DNA from: Beta vulgaris subsp. vulgaris
Lineage: Eukaryota; Streptophyta; Magnoliopsida; Caryophyllales; Amaranthaceae
Assembly: GCF_026745355.1 (NCBI RefSeq)
Contig: NC_079207.1
Coordinates: forward strand, 11,661,625 to 11,725,624
Direction: 5' to 3'
DNA length: 64,000 nucleotides
Each line of letters opens with the position of its first letter. The first letter of the stretch is position 1. Shown here one piece after another: positions 34,440 to 46,742 of this stretch. The notes beneath the pieces were generated by a model. It was given only the letters and a program-made list of their open reading frames with translations, was not told where the DNA came from and did not search any database. Both the position numbers and the translations under genes were made by a program.

Positions 34440-35292
34440 AATTTTTTCCGGTTTTTTCACCGGGTAACCCCTGAGGTTTCACAAAATGCACCAGGTACCC
34501 TCGTTGTTTAAAAAATGCACCAGATGCCCTTGTGATTTACTTAAAATGCACCAAATACCCTTAATATCTAACGGCGTCAAGTTTCCATTAGCGTTATTTA
34601 CTATTTTGCCATCCCCTAACCCCTAACCCTAACCCTAACCCACCACCCAACACCCTGTCCTCCCCCAACACCCCAACCTCGCAGCCCCCTCCCCCACCCC
34701 GCAGCCCTCTCCCCCTCCCCGGCAGAACCCTTTTCCCCTTCAGCGCTCCCCTGCAGCACCTCCCCTCTCTTTTTTGTTCGTTTTCGGAGTGGTTTAGGGT
34801 TCAAAATTTTCGAACTCTGGTGAGTTTTGTTCGCATTTTTACGACGAATTGGGTTTTCGAAGCACAGAAGGGGGTAGATGGAAGGAATCTGACGATCAGT
34901 GGCTGATAAGTGGGTTTTCGAATGTTCGAAGCAAAGAATGGGAAAGAAGTGGGTTTCGCGGGCTGACAGAGAGGAGAAGGGGGCTGCAAGGGGTGGGGGA
35001 TGGGGGGTTGCGGGGGTGGGGGAGGGGGAAAGGGGAGCTGCTCGACGGGTGGGGGTGGGGGAAGGGGAGCTGCTACGGGGGTGGTGGTTGGGTGGTGGTG
35101 GGGTTAGGATTTGAAGTTAGGGAGGTTATGGTTAGGGTAGGGTTTGAGGTTAGGGGGTAGTGCTAGGATAGGGTTAAAAGTTAGGGTTTAGTTAGTTAAT
35201 TAGGGTTAATTAGGATTTAAGTAGGGTTAGAGGGGTTAGATGGGACACAAGGGCATCTGGTGCATTTTTGAAACAACGGGAATTTTTTTTGG
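34440..35292. mobile_element. Foldback element with telomere-like interior
   Basis: The left arm has repeated phrases (CACCGGGTAACCCCTGAGG, CACCAGGTACCCTCGTTG, CACCAGATGCCCTTGTG); the right arm has the inverse of the inner phrase (CAAGGGCATCTGGTGCATTT, about 35250). The interior contains CCCTAACCCTAACCC (34614-34640) and, on the right arm, GGTTAGGG/TTAGGGTTTAG sequence, plus a C-rich then G-rich stretch. Same family as 53351-54051 and 62584-63520. The right arm is shorter, so this copy may be truncated. Confidence 0.75.
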
Positions 35293-38086
35293 GAAGAAAT
35301 CAGTATGAAAAAGTGATAGGCTCGGACAAGGAATGAAATGTTGCAGGAATATTGAGATGAAATCTAAAAGAAAGTGAAATCAGCCTCAAAAATCAACACA
35401 AATTACTTGAAATGCTTGAAAGTAAACACCCTCGAAAAATTAACCCAAATTGTTCGGATCCTTATATATTAAGGAGACTAAGTAGAAGTAAGAAAAATAG
35501 GAGAGTGATGGAAGAAGCGCATGCGAAGGAGTGCCCAAAAGGAATTCGCCTTAGTTTCTCAGAGTAAATAACTACTACCAATTAAGCACTGGAGGGCTTT
35601 ACTTTACTACCCCCAAACTGCTTGGATTCCTTGAAAGCAATTTGAGCCTAAAAAATAAACCCACATTGTTTGAAATTCTTTACAGTAAAAACCAACCCAG
35701 GTTATCCGGGATCCTCACTGTTGAAGGGGCCAAAGAGAAGAAAGAAAAACGGGAGAGAGATGGAAGAAATACCTTTAGCATTCTACAATTTTGATATTTT
35801 ATCTCCCAGAATTCCCACTTAAAATCCAATATTGCAAGAAATAACTTATCATGGAAGCAAAAGCTTCCATGTTGACCCATTAATCACTAATGCTATTAGT
35901 TCACCATCGGTACTTCCAACATCAAGCAAAGCACAGATCTGTGCAAACCAATCCTTAATATCTCAAATTAAGAGTTTGAGAAGAAAAAAAGATACACAAA
36001 AGAGATTCAAGTCAGACCCCAACCAACAGCAATTAGCAAGAAAAGCATGTTGATGTATTCTTACCTTTAGTTTATCTGAATCTTAGGTCAAGAGAGGATT
36101 TTAGTAGTGCAAATGGTGACGAAAGTACTGCAACTCAGTAAACAGAAAAACGCAATCCTTCTAGCCAAAGATTGTTGCACTTCAATTATATTACAGAACC
36201 TATGACTGGGTGCTCTACAGACTACAGCATTCCCTTTCCTCCAAGAAAGGAAAAAAAATCATGCATAAAAAAGAAGGTGAATACTACCAATGCATGTGGA
36301 GTTGGTAGTCTCAAGTCCCAAATCGTAAGGAATGGAATATAAACTTAAACATGTGAGGGAAGATGGCACATGGCATTAACATGCGCCTCCTACCGACCCA
36401 TTGTTAATGAAAGTTCAAAGTTCGGACAGCACTCTTGAATAACTTACAACTACAGAAAAACTGTACTGGCTAAACCATAATTTTTTTTCCAGGTCATCCA
36501 TCAGAAGAGTTGCATAAATGCTTTCACCTTGAGGCCTTATCTATGAACAACTCTGCAGCATGCTCTCCAGAAATCCAATTTCACTACTTCTAACATGACA
36601 AGAATAGCCTCTCAAAAATCTCGTATCTGACCATGGTTAGGGGCAATGCAGATGGCTGAGCCACAGTAAACTAACCTTTATATTGCGGTCACGCTGCGGG
36701 GAATCAATCAAGATTTGATTACATTAACAACTTATGATCATTTGAAATGTGCAAATCATCTTGGACCATCATAAACTCCCAATCTCATCTACTGAACCTC
36801 AAACCCGGGATTACCAGTGTCCTAGACGCTGTAATATAGTATCCTATTTATGATGCATGGCAGCATGGGTGACTAGGAAGAATGCTAATGGTATCACACA
36901 TTCCTTCTGTCTTGGAGATTGTGAAAGATTGACTCGTGAGGTTGTAATTTGCTAACTCAAACTATTCATGTATTGATTTATACACTAAAAATAATGTCGT
37001 CCAATTAGAACAGAAAATTACTCTGAAAACTATTTATTTGCATGGAGTTTGACAGATAATCTCAAAAAAGTTGGCACTTGGCAGAAAATGAGGGTCTATG
37101 AGGATGCCAAGGTCAAACTATATGATCTTCTCAAGGTACAAGGCATATCACACAGAAGCACAAAAAAGATTATTAGAATGAGAGAAAACTTATAATGCGT
37201 AGGGGCTTTTCACCTCATAAAAACAAGTTTCAATTATCAAAAAATAAGTTAAGATTAGTTCCAACAAGGGCTACCCGAATTCAATCAACAGCAACCATAA
37301 TTTGACAAGTTCCACAAGTTCTCAATTTCTTACAAGGTCTAATAACATCAAGCAAATGAACGCCCTTGAGAATGATAAACACGGACATACACCCAGAAAT
37401 CCTTGCTGCTATGCCTAGCATTTGTGTTGCATCAAGCAGCCTCCAGATAATTACAAAAGGCCTAAAACAATATACCATAGAGCGCTAGTACCAGAAATGC
37501 ATAGAATTCTTACAAACAAATTCAAACATGCACAGATGTTACACATCCCTTTAAAACATATTAACACAAGCACAAATGTTCCCTACCACTATTGAACCTG
37601 AGAGGAAAGCAAATAGGATCATACAGAACTATGCACCCAATAATGAACTCGAATAATCCACTCTATCAAAGTCCTTTTGACATGTGCGTGCCTCAAAGCT
37701 CCCTTACCAGTTCACAAAGCTTTAGCTCAAATCATCATCATCATGACGACAGGACCTCGCTCATGGTTATAAATTTCCAATAAACACATAATCTGAAGTT
37801 CCAATAACATATAATCATCTTAACTAGAAAACTTACAGAGTAGCAAATAACTGAACAAACATCAGATACTAAATAGAAACTCAGCCTATTTCATTTTCAC
37901 CTACATTGAACTATCAACCTCACTGTACAATAAGGTTAAAATGCTGGCTGTCTACCCCTGAAACTAAACATATCATACTGAGCTTTAAACCACAATCACA
38001 ATGAATTCATAACTCACATTATAATTAAATTAAATAAAAACAGTTCTTGTTCAACTAATAAGAATGAAGGACAATAATGCAATACC
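35293..38086. other. Downstream of the TRAPPC12 gene; no further gene recognised
   Basis: Non-repetitive-looking AT-rich DNA with short unremarkable frames (35832-36053, 37281-37478, 37592-37783). A GT (GTATTG) lies one base after the TRAPPC12 stop codon, so an intron in the 3' untranslated region could extend into this stretch on the minus strand. No acceptor was assigned. Confidence 0.35.
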
Positions 38087-39187
38087 TCAAATCCGAGTAC
38101 AAGCCGGATCAAAATCATCCGGAGCGAGACGAGAAATCCAATTACTCAAAGTCTTCTTGATCTCAGTATGATTAACATACGCCAATTCATACATAGAACA
38201 AAGATTAACAACAAGAGTTTCATTAAGCGCCACAGTAGGAACCCTCTCAAGTGAATTCTCCAAAACCTTAATAGAATCAGATAAATCCCTCAGATACATC
38301 AAACACAAAGCTTTATTATTAATCGCAACAACATCTGAACCATTCCTCTCAATACAAACATCATATTCTCTCACCGCTGAAACATAATCTTTCCCAACCA
38401 TATAAATCAACGCCTTATTTCTCCCTACCAAATTTTGAACATCAACGGTCAAATCCTCCTCATTCGTTCTCATCATCACATCTTCAACCTTCTGAAACGA
38501 CGATTTCGCACCTTCTAAATCGCCGAATTGCAACTGAATATAACCTAATTTCGAAAGTAACGACAAATTCTCCCTATCTTTGCTAAGCATCTCATTAATC
38601 AACGCAAAACAAACAACAAACTCCTTTTGATTAGAATGTTGACTAATAATCGTCGACATCACGAAATTCTCTCTCCTCCGCCAAACCTCGGAATCCGAAC
38701 CTAAATCAATACGACATCGTATGAAACTCAGAAGAAGATAAAGACGGTCAAAGGATTCACTTCGACGACCGATGAAAGAAGGAAGGAGAGCTTGAAGCCA
38801 TCGTAAAACGAAAGGAATCATGGAACCTTTTAGGTTTGGGTAAACGTTAGGGTAAGATTCGTAATGGTAAGATGAATTATTGAGATCTTCGAGAGATGAT
38901 TCGATGTCGTTTAATGCTTCGGAATAACGACGGAGCTTCGAGAGTGCGACGGCGTTAAATGCGAGGTAAACGAGGTGTTCGTGAGGGTAACGAAGTTGAG
39001 ATAATGATCTTGCTGTTGAGACTTTTTCGAGTATCGTTTTCCATGAACCTCGAAGTGCGAGTTCGTGTAAGGATGTTATTTCGATGGTGATTATTTCGTC
39101 GGAGAATTTTCTCTCTCCTCCGCTTTCGCCGCCGTATGCGGCGGCGGCGGTGGTGGTTGTGGTGGTTTGAGTGTCGGAGGTTTCCAT
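38087..39187 (-). CDS. TRAPPC12: TRAPP complex subunit 12 homologue (TPR protein)
   Basis: A 366-residue single-exon frame from ATG 39187 to TGA 38087. After a low-complexity start (poly-Thr/Ala) comes SLHELALRGSWKTILEKV, the helical repeat region, with clear TPR-like units at about 215-245 (LSLLSKLGYIQLQFGDLEGA) and 266-325 (NKALIYMVGKDYVSAVREYD, NNKALCLMYLRDLSDSIKVL), then NLCSMYELAY and a C-terminus ending DFDPACTRI that aligns in style with the end of human TRAPPC12. TRAPPC12 belongs to TRAPPIII, which tethers vesicles and serves as a Rab GEF in the secretory pathway and autophagy. The plant form lacks the long N-terminal extension of the animal protein. The assignment rests on recalled similarity and on its position between the NEN4-like and ascorbate oxidase genes. 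Confidence 0.88.
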   Translation of the reverse strand: METSDTQTTTTTTAAAAYGGESGGERKFSDEIITIEITSLHELALRGSWKTILEKVSTARSLSQLRYPHEHLVYLAFNAVALSKLRRYSEALNDIESSLEDLNNSSYHYESYPNVYPNLKGSMIPFVLRWLQALLPSFIGRRSESFDRLYLLLSFIRCRIDLGSDSEVWRRRENFVMSTIISQHSNQKEFVVCFALINEMLSKDRENLSLLSKLGYIQLQFGDLEGAKSSFQKVEDVMMRTNEEDLTVDVQNLVGRNKALIYMVGKDYVSAVREYDVCIERNGSDVVAINNKALCLMYLRDLSDSIKVLENSLERVPTVALNETLVVNLCSMYELAYVNHTEIKKTLSNWISRLAPDDFDPACTRI

Positions 39188-39379
39188 GGAGAAAGAAGGG
39201 AGGATGTTGGATTTGACTAGTTGAGTTTACTAGAGGAGATTTTTGTATATGTATACAAATTGGGTTTATCAAATGGCCCAATGATATGATGTGTGATAAG
39301 GCCCAATAGGTTCAATTAAATTTGCTGAAACAAATCCTTAGTCCATCTTTTCTTAGATGTTCTTTGTCAAAACTTGTTA

Positions 39380-39873
39380 CTTCTTTGGTTCCGTTTTAAA
39401 TGAAACTAGTTATTAGGCCCGGGCTATGCTCTGGGTAAGAAAAACTTTCATTTATTAATATAATATTTTATGATAATAACACTAAATACAACATAGCGTA
39501 GTGGTTGGAACTTTAGTATATGTACTTGAGGTTTTGGGATCAAATCCTATACTATGCAATTTCTTAATTTTTTTATTGCTAGGGAGAGCGCCATGTGGCA
39601 CATTTTCTTGTTTTCGCACGCCTTTGAATATATTAGTATAGATATTAGATGAAATAACATTATTCGTTGATCAATTTTTACTCCAATTTATCAGCATTAT
39701 ATAAAGAAAAACATATTCAAGTGATATCTTGTTAGATTTGTCTCGATGCATAATATCAAATTATATTTTTTATATATTTTTTACGTGTACACAACTAAAG
39801 ATATTAATGATAAAAGAAGTGTGTTGAGTTACGTGAAAAAACAAACGTTTTATTTGAAACTGAACAGATGAAG
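39380..39873. mobile_element. Stowaway MITE interrupted by a Helitron
   Basis: Ends CTTCTTTGGTTCCGTTTTAA and, inverted, CTTCATCTGTTCAGTTTCAA, flanked by TA (39378-39379, 39874-39875). The interior motif ATCTTGTTAGATTTGTCTCG is the inverse of that in other Stowaway-like copies here. Without the Helitron it is about 257 bp. Confidence 0.78.
39406..39642 (-). mobile_element. Short non-autonomous Helitron with Pol III-like module
   Basis: 237 bp. On the minus strand the 5' end is TCTATACTAATATATTCAAA after A, and the 3' end is CTAG before T, with a GC-rich hairpin (CCCAGAGC...GCCCGGG) about 10 nt before it. On the plus strand 39492-39545 has TAGCGTAGTGG (box A-like) and GGGATCAAATCC (box B-like), spaced as in a tRNA gene. 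Confidence 0.8.
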
Positions 39874-40040
39874 TATTAATTTATGTCAAATCATAAAGCA
39901 ACTAGAAATCTAGAATTACAATGTTTATATAAATAAATGAAATGATTATGAGGACATATTTTAAGGAAAGGGGTAGAAGTGAAGTTACATAGGGAATTAT
40001 GAATGCAAAGAATAGTAAGAGACCAATGGAATAATATAGG

Positions 40041-40970
40041 GAAAGTTTCTCAATTAATCAAGAGTTTTGACGTAACTATAAAATTGTCCCTCACATTCGG
40101 GGAATTCCTCATATACCCTTAAACTTTGACTTTGTGCTTAAAATACTATTACTAAGGACGGAACCCTAACGCTGTTAGATTTTTCTCTCCTCTTCATCTT
40201 CATTTTCTTTATCTTATCTCCCACCATCCTCCATTAATGACATCCTAAACCTTCAATTTTCTCTCTCTTCTTCCACCTATATGCCTTTATCTCTCATTCC
40301 ATCTTCATCTTCTTCATCTCTTTTCGTGCTTATGCCTTTCACCAATTCTTTTTCAATCCCTCTTAAACCCCTCTTCTTTATCTTCCCCCCTCCCCCTCTC
40401 TCTCCTAAACTTCACAACCCCTTTAACTTTATTCCTCGGTGTTCTCAAAACAATATTCAAGCACAAAACCCAACTCTCCAAACATCGATAAGAAGAAAAT
40501 AAAACCTAGGCCAATTTTCTATGACTAAATCCATGAAAAAAGGTGTGGGAAACCCATTTCTAAAACCCAAAAATTCTCATGGTAGCTTTAACAATAAGAA
40601 GAACAACAACAACCATCATTAAATTTGGGGAAAATTTACAAAGAGAGAGAATTAACTTCACCACCTAGAAAATGGAGGAAATTCACAAGATGAAGATGGG
40701 AAGGAGAGATAGAGGCATGTAGGTCGAATGAGAGAGAAAAAATTAAAAGTTTAAGGTGTCATTAATAAAGGATTGTGGGATAAGAGATGAAAAAGATGAA
40801 GATGGAGAGGAGAAAGAGAATAAAAAAAACCTAACGACGTTAGGGTTCTGTCAATAATAGTAAGGGTATTTTGAACACAAAGTCAAAGTTTGGTGGTATT
40901 TGGGAAATTCTCCAAATGTGAGGGGCAACTTGATAATTACGTCAAACCTTAAGGGTACTTTACTAAATAA
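40041..40970. mobile_element. Foldback element, about 0.9 kb
   Basis: Left arm phrases GTCCCTCACATTCGGGGAATTC and AAACTTTGACTTTGTGCTTAAAATAC are answered at the right by CCAAATGTGAGGGGCAAC and GAACACAAAGTCAAAGTTTGG. Inner parts also pair (ATCTTCATTTTC / GATGAAAAAGATGAAGATGG). The frame at 40281-40502 lies inside and is not a gene. Confidence 0.8.
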
Positions 40971-42330
40971 TTTGAATTAATTAAATCTACAAGATCAAAT
41001 AATTGTATTTGAAACATAGAGGTTTTTAAAGCTAACAAAAGATGGTGAATAAGGTAAAACGATAAGAAGATTACCAATGTGTTGTAAATACACCACTTAG
41101 GTTTTCAAGGCTAACAAAAGATGATGAATAGAATAAATTGATAAAAAGTTTAAGGGTGTGTTGTGAAATACACCACTAACTTGAAAAAGTTTCGGTGAAT
41201 GAGGATGCACTTTGCATTCGTAGCTAAGAGCATGGTCAATCGTTCCATAAAAAACATGTCATCCCTTTCTCTCTCATCAACTTTTTCTCTCATCTTATAA
41301 AACTTGACCATGTCTTATAATCCATCTTGATAAATGCACTCTACTCATGATGACCTACAAAAAAGAACATCATCATTATCTCTCATAATTTTTACAATAC
41401 CCCATCCCATTTTCTCTCCTAAATCAACACATTATTTATACCTTTTAATATAAATAATATTATACAAAATTATAAATAAAATTATTTTGGGTATTTACGA
41501 TCTTAATTTAATTTATTTAGTAGTAATTAATTTGGATTTAAAAAAATAATAATAATTTCTTGAAGAATAAAAACTTCCAAAAATAAAAATTCAAGTTTGT
41601 ATATAGAGAGAAAATAATAAATTTCGAAAGAGTTAAAATATAGCAAAATGGATGACTATTTATATATCTCAAAAAAATATGACCCTTGGTGAAATTATTT
41701 TTTAAAATTTGTATTTTTAAAGTTATTTAGATTGCAAAATTTGAATAAATTTCACATTACCATAGTTGACAACTCCATGTGGCGCGTAGTAATTGGTCAC
41801 TGGCCCTGCCACGGATGACACTTGCAGTTTTTATTTATTTATGTCTGATGAGTCATGACAAGTGGCATCCAATGGTTGGTTGCCTTTGCCTTTTCATTTG
41901 AGTGTTGCGTTTGAAATCTTCTCCAACCAAATTTGTCTAACTTTTTCATGGGCCCTGGCCAGTGGCCACCATATCTTTTTACATGACTTATTCCATGGTT
42001 CGTGTCATAGGATTCCTAAACATGGATTTAGTCATAGTATGATCCAATTAAAAACATCACAAAAACCATGGATGCAACCCAATGTTTTTGAAGCAAGGTT
42101 TGTGACTCATTTTTATGCCCAAAAAAACCACAAGTGAGGATACTCTTAATATTAACACATCTCTCTCATATCATGGCACTTTTAGGTGAGTTTGGAGACT
42201 TGAAATCACATGAACTTAGGCCCAAAAGGAAGAAGAAGAAGATAAAAGAGAATATGGAAGATAAATATCATCAACCATATACTTCAAAACTCTACATTGA
42301 AGACACTGAACAAGCAATGAACGTAGGTAA
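40971..42330. other. Intergenic, nothing recognised
   Basis: A short direct repeat of AGGTTTTCAAGGCTAACAAAAGATG-like sequence lies at 41020-41150. The frames at 41862-42137 and 42134-42349 overlap by a few bases on the same strand but show no known motif; I do not call them. Confidence 0.35.
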
Positions 42331-42652
42331 CCTTTCTCATCAAGATTGAAATCCCCCTAAACTTAATGTACTGGAAGTTACAAAAAGAACTAAAAGAAAC
42401 TTTTTCAAATTTGAGTCGTTGCTCGACCGGGTGGAAGCCCAAACCTCTCTCATCAAGATTGAAAGCCCCTCAAACTTAATGTGGAAGTTAAGAAAAGAAT
42501 GAAAAGAGACTTTTCCAGATTTGACTCATTGCTTGATCGGGCGAAAGACAAACCTCTCTCATCAAGATTGAAATCTCGCCAAACTTAATGGAAGTTACGA
42601 AAAGGAACTTTCCGAAATTTGAGTTGTTGCCTGATCGGACGGAAGCTCAAAC
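42331..42652. repeat. Tandem repeat of about 110 bp, three copies
   Basis: Units start CCTTTCTCATCAAGATTGAA (42331) and CCTCTCTCATCAAGATTGAA (42444, 42553), and each contains ACTTAATG, GGAAGTTA and a GATCGG or GACCGG motif. Copies differ by indels. Confidence 0.9.
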
Positions 42653-42774
42653 GTAAGATTTTCTCCAAACACTGAAATTACTCTCGGCCCCGATTGGACG
42701 AGATTTTCTTTCTTTTTCTAATATTTTCTCCGACAAACTTGGCTAAATAAGTCTGGATTAAATAAATCTATAAG

Positions 42775-42777
<3 letters not shown>

Positions 42778-42860
<83 letters not shown>
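42778..42860. repeat. AT microsatellite
   Basis: About 41 uninterrupted AT dinucleotides. Confidence 0.97.
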
Positions 42861-42861
<1 letters not shown>

Positions 42862-44699
42862 CTATTTTCTACTCATGTAATAAGCCCTTTCTACTTATTT
42901 GGATCTCATAAATCAAGAATAAAACAATATGAAATATTCAACTTCTAGGTACACATAAATGCAAAGCAAAATTTGCACCAAATACCCTCGTTAATCGTTA
43001 TCTTTCACGATGTTAAACTGTCGAAATCTCACCGGCAACTATATATACTTCAATGGTAATGGTTATTATATCATATAAATCTAAAATGGTTCGAGTATGC
43101 AACCTTTGTGCATAAATAGAAGTACATAATACTATGTTCGCACCTATATAAAATGCAATTTATCAACAAGTTAAGTTTGGCCTAGTGAAAAGATTGCATC
43201 TATAAATTCTAACCTTAGGGTTAGGGGTTCGATCAATCTCCACTAAGACATTTCGAGTACTCGAGTAGGAACTTCTCTTATCGATCCTTTCCTCCCAGAC
43301 TCCCAAAATATCTAGTCCAAGTCGGGTTGATCTGAGGCAGGTTCTAATCTGAAGTTTGAACTTGAAGTTAATTCTCTTAATATATTATTGTACATATTAC
43401 ATAGTATCTTTAACTACCGATACTCTGTTTTCCTGACAACTGACAAAAACAGAGTGGTGGCTAGTTCCAACCACAAATTTACAGAGATGGATGGATATAA
43501 AATGATAAAATAAATTCCTACGCAATCAGAAACTTTTATTTCTGGTGCTGAATAAGCAACTTACAGTATATGCTTTTCAATAATTATCAACTAACACCAT
43601 ATCGATAATAGTTGCTAGTTCCCTAAACTTATCAACTAACACCATATGATTATCTGTTGACTTTAGACATACAAACTTAAATTAAAAGTTACTTGTATGT
43701 AGATTGTAGAATGTTGCATATAGCAATAGAAGCAATTTTAAAATATATCAATTATTATCTGTAGCTTTAATCTAAGGGTTGATGGAAGTTAACAAAGAGG
43801 AAGACCTTGACTTCAGTATTTAAGATTAATATTATGTTGCTTCCGCAATTTGCATGAAAGATTTATTTTGATTGAGATATGATATAAATCCCGGAAAAAG
43901 ACGACGACTTTTAGAAAGATCAATTTATGATCTTGATAAGAATTACGCCTCAAAACATGATCTTGATAAGAATTAAGACAGGAATAATTCAATCAACAAA
44001 CTAAAGACAAAGCAAGACCTTGACTTACTTTAAAAAAAAAAAAAGACCTTGACTTTTGCTTTTGGAAGCACAATTTAAAATAAGCACACAATTTAAGAGA
44101 TTAGAGATGGTAAATGGAAAAATTTTATGAAAAATAATTTAGGCGTTGGTTTAAGGGAAAATTTGAGTTATCAAAATCAAAATTATAAATACTAATTTGT
44201 TTGTTTATCATCATTAATATTTTTCTTAAACTGCATGTCCGATTTTAACATTTTAAATGTTAAACAACGGATAATTATGATGCAATCTACCCACAAATTA
44301 TCCTTTTTTTTATCCAAGATGGTCCGAAATGAGTATGAATTTTGTAATGACTTTTTGTGATGAATAGATAGACAGTCATCTGTATTTGAGAACGAAATTG
44401 ATAGAAGTTGGCCTTCTCTTCACGTCTTAGGCAAGTAATGTCCAAATCTTGAATGTTAAAAGTCTTAAATCTTAATGCCTCATTTATCCATGGAGGCCCC
44501 CAATAATTCTTAATTTTGAAAAAAAATATCAAAAATAGGTCTACAAGGCCCAAAATATGAAAGGAGGTCGATTGAAGCACTTACGAGCACAAGATTGGAA
44601 GTTTGATATAGAAACTATGAAGACAAAAGAGTAATCCCCTTAACTTTAAACTAAAGGGGATATAATTGTATATGTTTTCACAAATTAGTTCCTACATCG
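42861..44699. other. Intergenic; possible tRNA-like trace
   Basis: At 43170-43235 a box A-like TGGCCTAGTGAA is followed by GGTTCGATCAATC about 45 bp on, as in SINE heads, but no bounded element could be drawn. No gene is supported. Confidence 0.35.
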
Positions 44700-45677
44700 A
44701 GGTGTAGGATGAGCATCCTACACCTTGCCCATGTGGCTGACTTTTGACAATATTTTTGAAAGTGGGCCAACTCTTTCTCTTTCATCACGTGAATTTTTTT
44801 TTTTTAATATACAAATACATATGGTTTGGTGTACAATAATATACGAGTGTACATTTGGGGATTTTCAGTTATCAAAGCAATGACCATCAGTGTACATTGT
44901 GATTTTATTGAATTTCGGTATGAGACTGTAATTGTACATATTGAATTTCATTAGTGAACAAACATCAAATACACCAGTGTATAAAGATTGGAAATTACTC
45001 ACTTGACATATTTCGATATGGGACTGTAATTGTACATATTAAATTTCATTAGTGAACAAACATCAACACAACCAGTGTACAAAAATTGCAAATTACTCAC
45101 TTGACATCAGCTTCATGAATTGGGTTACTTTCATTTGGGGGTTTTCATTGTACATTTTGATTTTATTAATGAACAACCACGAAGCCAAGAATGTACAAGG
45201 AGGTTGAGTGTGGAAAAGAGAGAAGTGGTGAATTTCGGTATGAGACAGTATTTGTACATATTGAATTTTATTAGTGAACAAACATCAACACACCCAGTGT
45301 ACAAAGATTGCAAATTACTTACTTGACATCAGTTTCAGGAATTGGGTTACTTTCAGCTGGGGGGCTGTCATTGTACATTTTAATTTTGTTAATGAACAAC
45401 CACGAAGCCAAGAATGTACAAGGAGGTTGAGTGTGGAAAAGAGAGAAGTGGTGAATAGTATATGGGGGGAAATGATGGCGGTTGACATCAAATCAGTTAT
45501 TAAATGGTGAACAGTAACTGTCAAATCAGTTACTTTTTGTATTTTTGACATGTACACTGGATGTAATGAGAATGTACATTAGTTGTCAAATCAATTACTT
45601 TTTTGCATGTTAAATGGTGTGTTTCGTTCTTCTTCCCTTGCGTTTTGGAGCTGGTGTAGGATGCTCATCCTACACCT
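44700..45677. mobile_element. Unclassified element bounded by palindromic inverted repeats
   Basis: A 25-bp terminal inverted repeat (44700-44724 and 45653-45677) is perfect. Each copy is itself a hairpin: arms GGTGTAGGATG and CATCCTACACC with a 2-nt spacer (AG left, CT right). Between them lies a patterned tandem array of two alternating units (see repeat entry). No duplication or coding capacity seen; superfamily unknown. Confidence 0.6.
44915..45462. repeat. Alternating two-unit array (A-A-B-A-B)
   Basis: Unit A (about 100 bp) contains TTGTACATATTGAATTTCATT, GTGAACAAACATCAA and GATTGCAAATTACT. Unit B (about 120 bp) contains AATTGGGTTACTTTCA, AATGAACAACCACGAAGCC and GGAGGTTGAGTGTGG. TGTACATT/TGTACAAGG motifs recur in both. 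Short frames on either strand are repeat translations. Confidence 0.85.
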
Positions 45678-46742
45678 TGGTCCAGGATCTAATAATTGTA
45701 TGTTTTGAACAACTTTTAAGGATACAAGGATTTTGAATTGCGCCATGCTGCCACATGTATTCTCCTCTCCTCCACACAATCAAATGAGACATTAAACAAT
45801 CAATAAAAATGTGTGTTTCAAGACTCGAATTCCTGATCTCTCATTTAATATGTTAAAACACTAACCAACTACAATATAATACTTAGTCTTTTATTTTGGG
45901 GGGAGAAATCATTTAAAGACAAGATAATATTTCTATTTTTTAAGACTTCAAATGCACATTAGTAAATGATCCGGAGCATATTACCCGGGACTAGTTAAAC
46001 ATGAATAATCATGCTACCATAACTCAGAGAAGCAACAATAAATGACACCAGAATATTTGACATAAAAACCCAGAACAACGAATTTACACTGAGACTTGGA
46101 CAATATGAGATGATCAATGCTAGAAACATCTATACTAAAATCACTTGATATTTGATAACACTCGTTAATCCTATAAACACTCAAGTTACCAAGAACCACT
46201 CATAATCACCAGTTACCACCAATATTGATGTTTTGTCAAAATTTAACCTTACATTGGCATCTATGTGAAAGAAAGAAATGGAAAGGCATAATATATACTA
46301 TAACTTATCGTTTTTTTTTATCGTTTTTTGTGTTTTTAATTTCTATGATCTTGACCCATAATATTGACTGTTATATGTCAAGGTTGTATTGTGAATCAAT
46401 AATCATTCTGGTTCTCTGCTTCTTTCGTGCCATACTTGAAATTTGATATACGTGTTTTTCTTAAGCTTCAATGTTCTTGAAGAGGAAAACTAGCTTAATG
46501 AGACTAGCTAGTAAGATGTGTTCATATAATATGTTGTTGCAGTGAAAAACCAGCTTTCTTGTAGAACTCTAGAAATCGAGTGAGGTGCTTGGTTAAAAGG
46601 ATGGAGGGATGAACTTGCTAGGTGTTTTATTGTCTAAAAGAACTGACTATTATGCCTTTAATTAGAACTGTGGAAAACTTGTAAGTGTGAATGACAAGAT
46701 AAACTTGTTTGTTGAAGATAACTATAAATTTTTGTTTACGGT
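45678..46742. other. Intergenic, nothing recognised
   Basis: No supported gene or repeat boundary. Confidence 0.35.

Noticed and set aside
34614..34640. Possible telomere or chromosome end
   Set aside because: The CCCTAA run is short, degenerate, mirrored on the opposite arm of a foldback element and surrounded by ordinary DNA.
41862..42349. Two adjoining plus-strand frames (91 and 71 codons)
   Set aside because: No domain, signal or codon pattern supports a gene, and the second runs into a tandem repeat.
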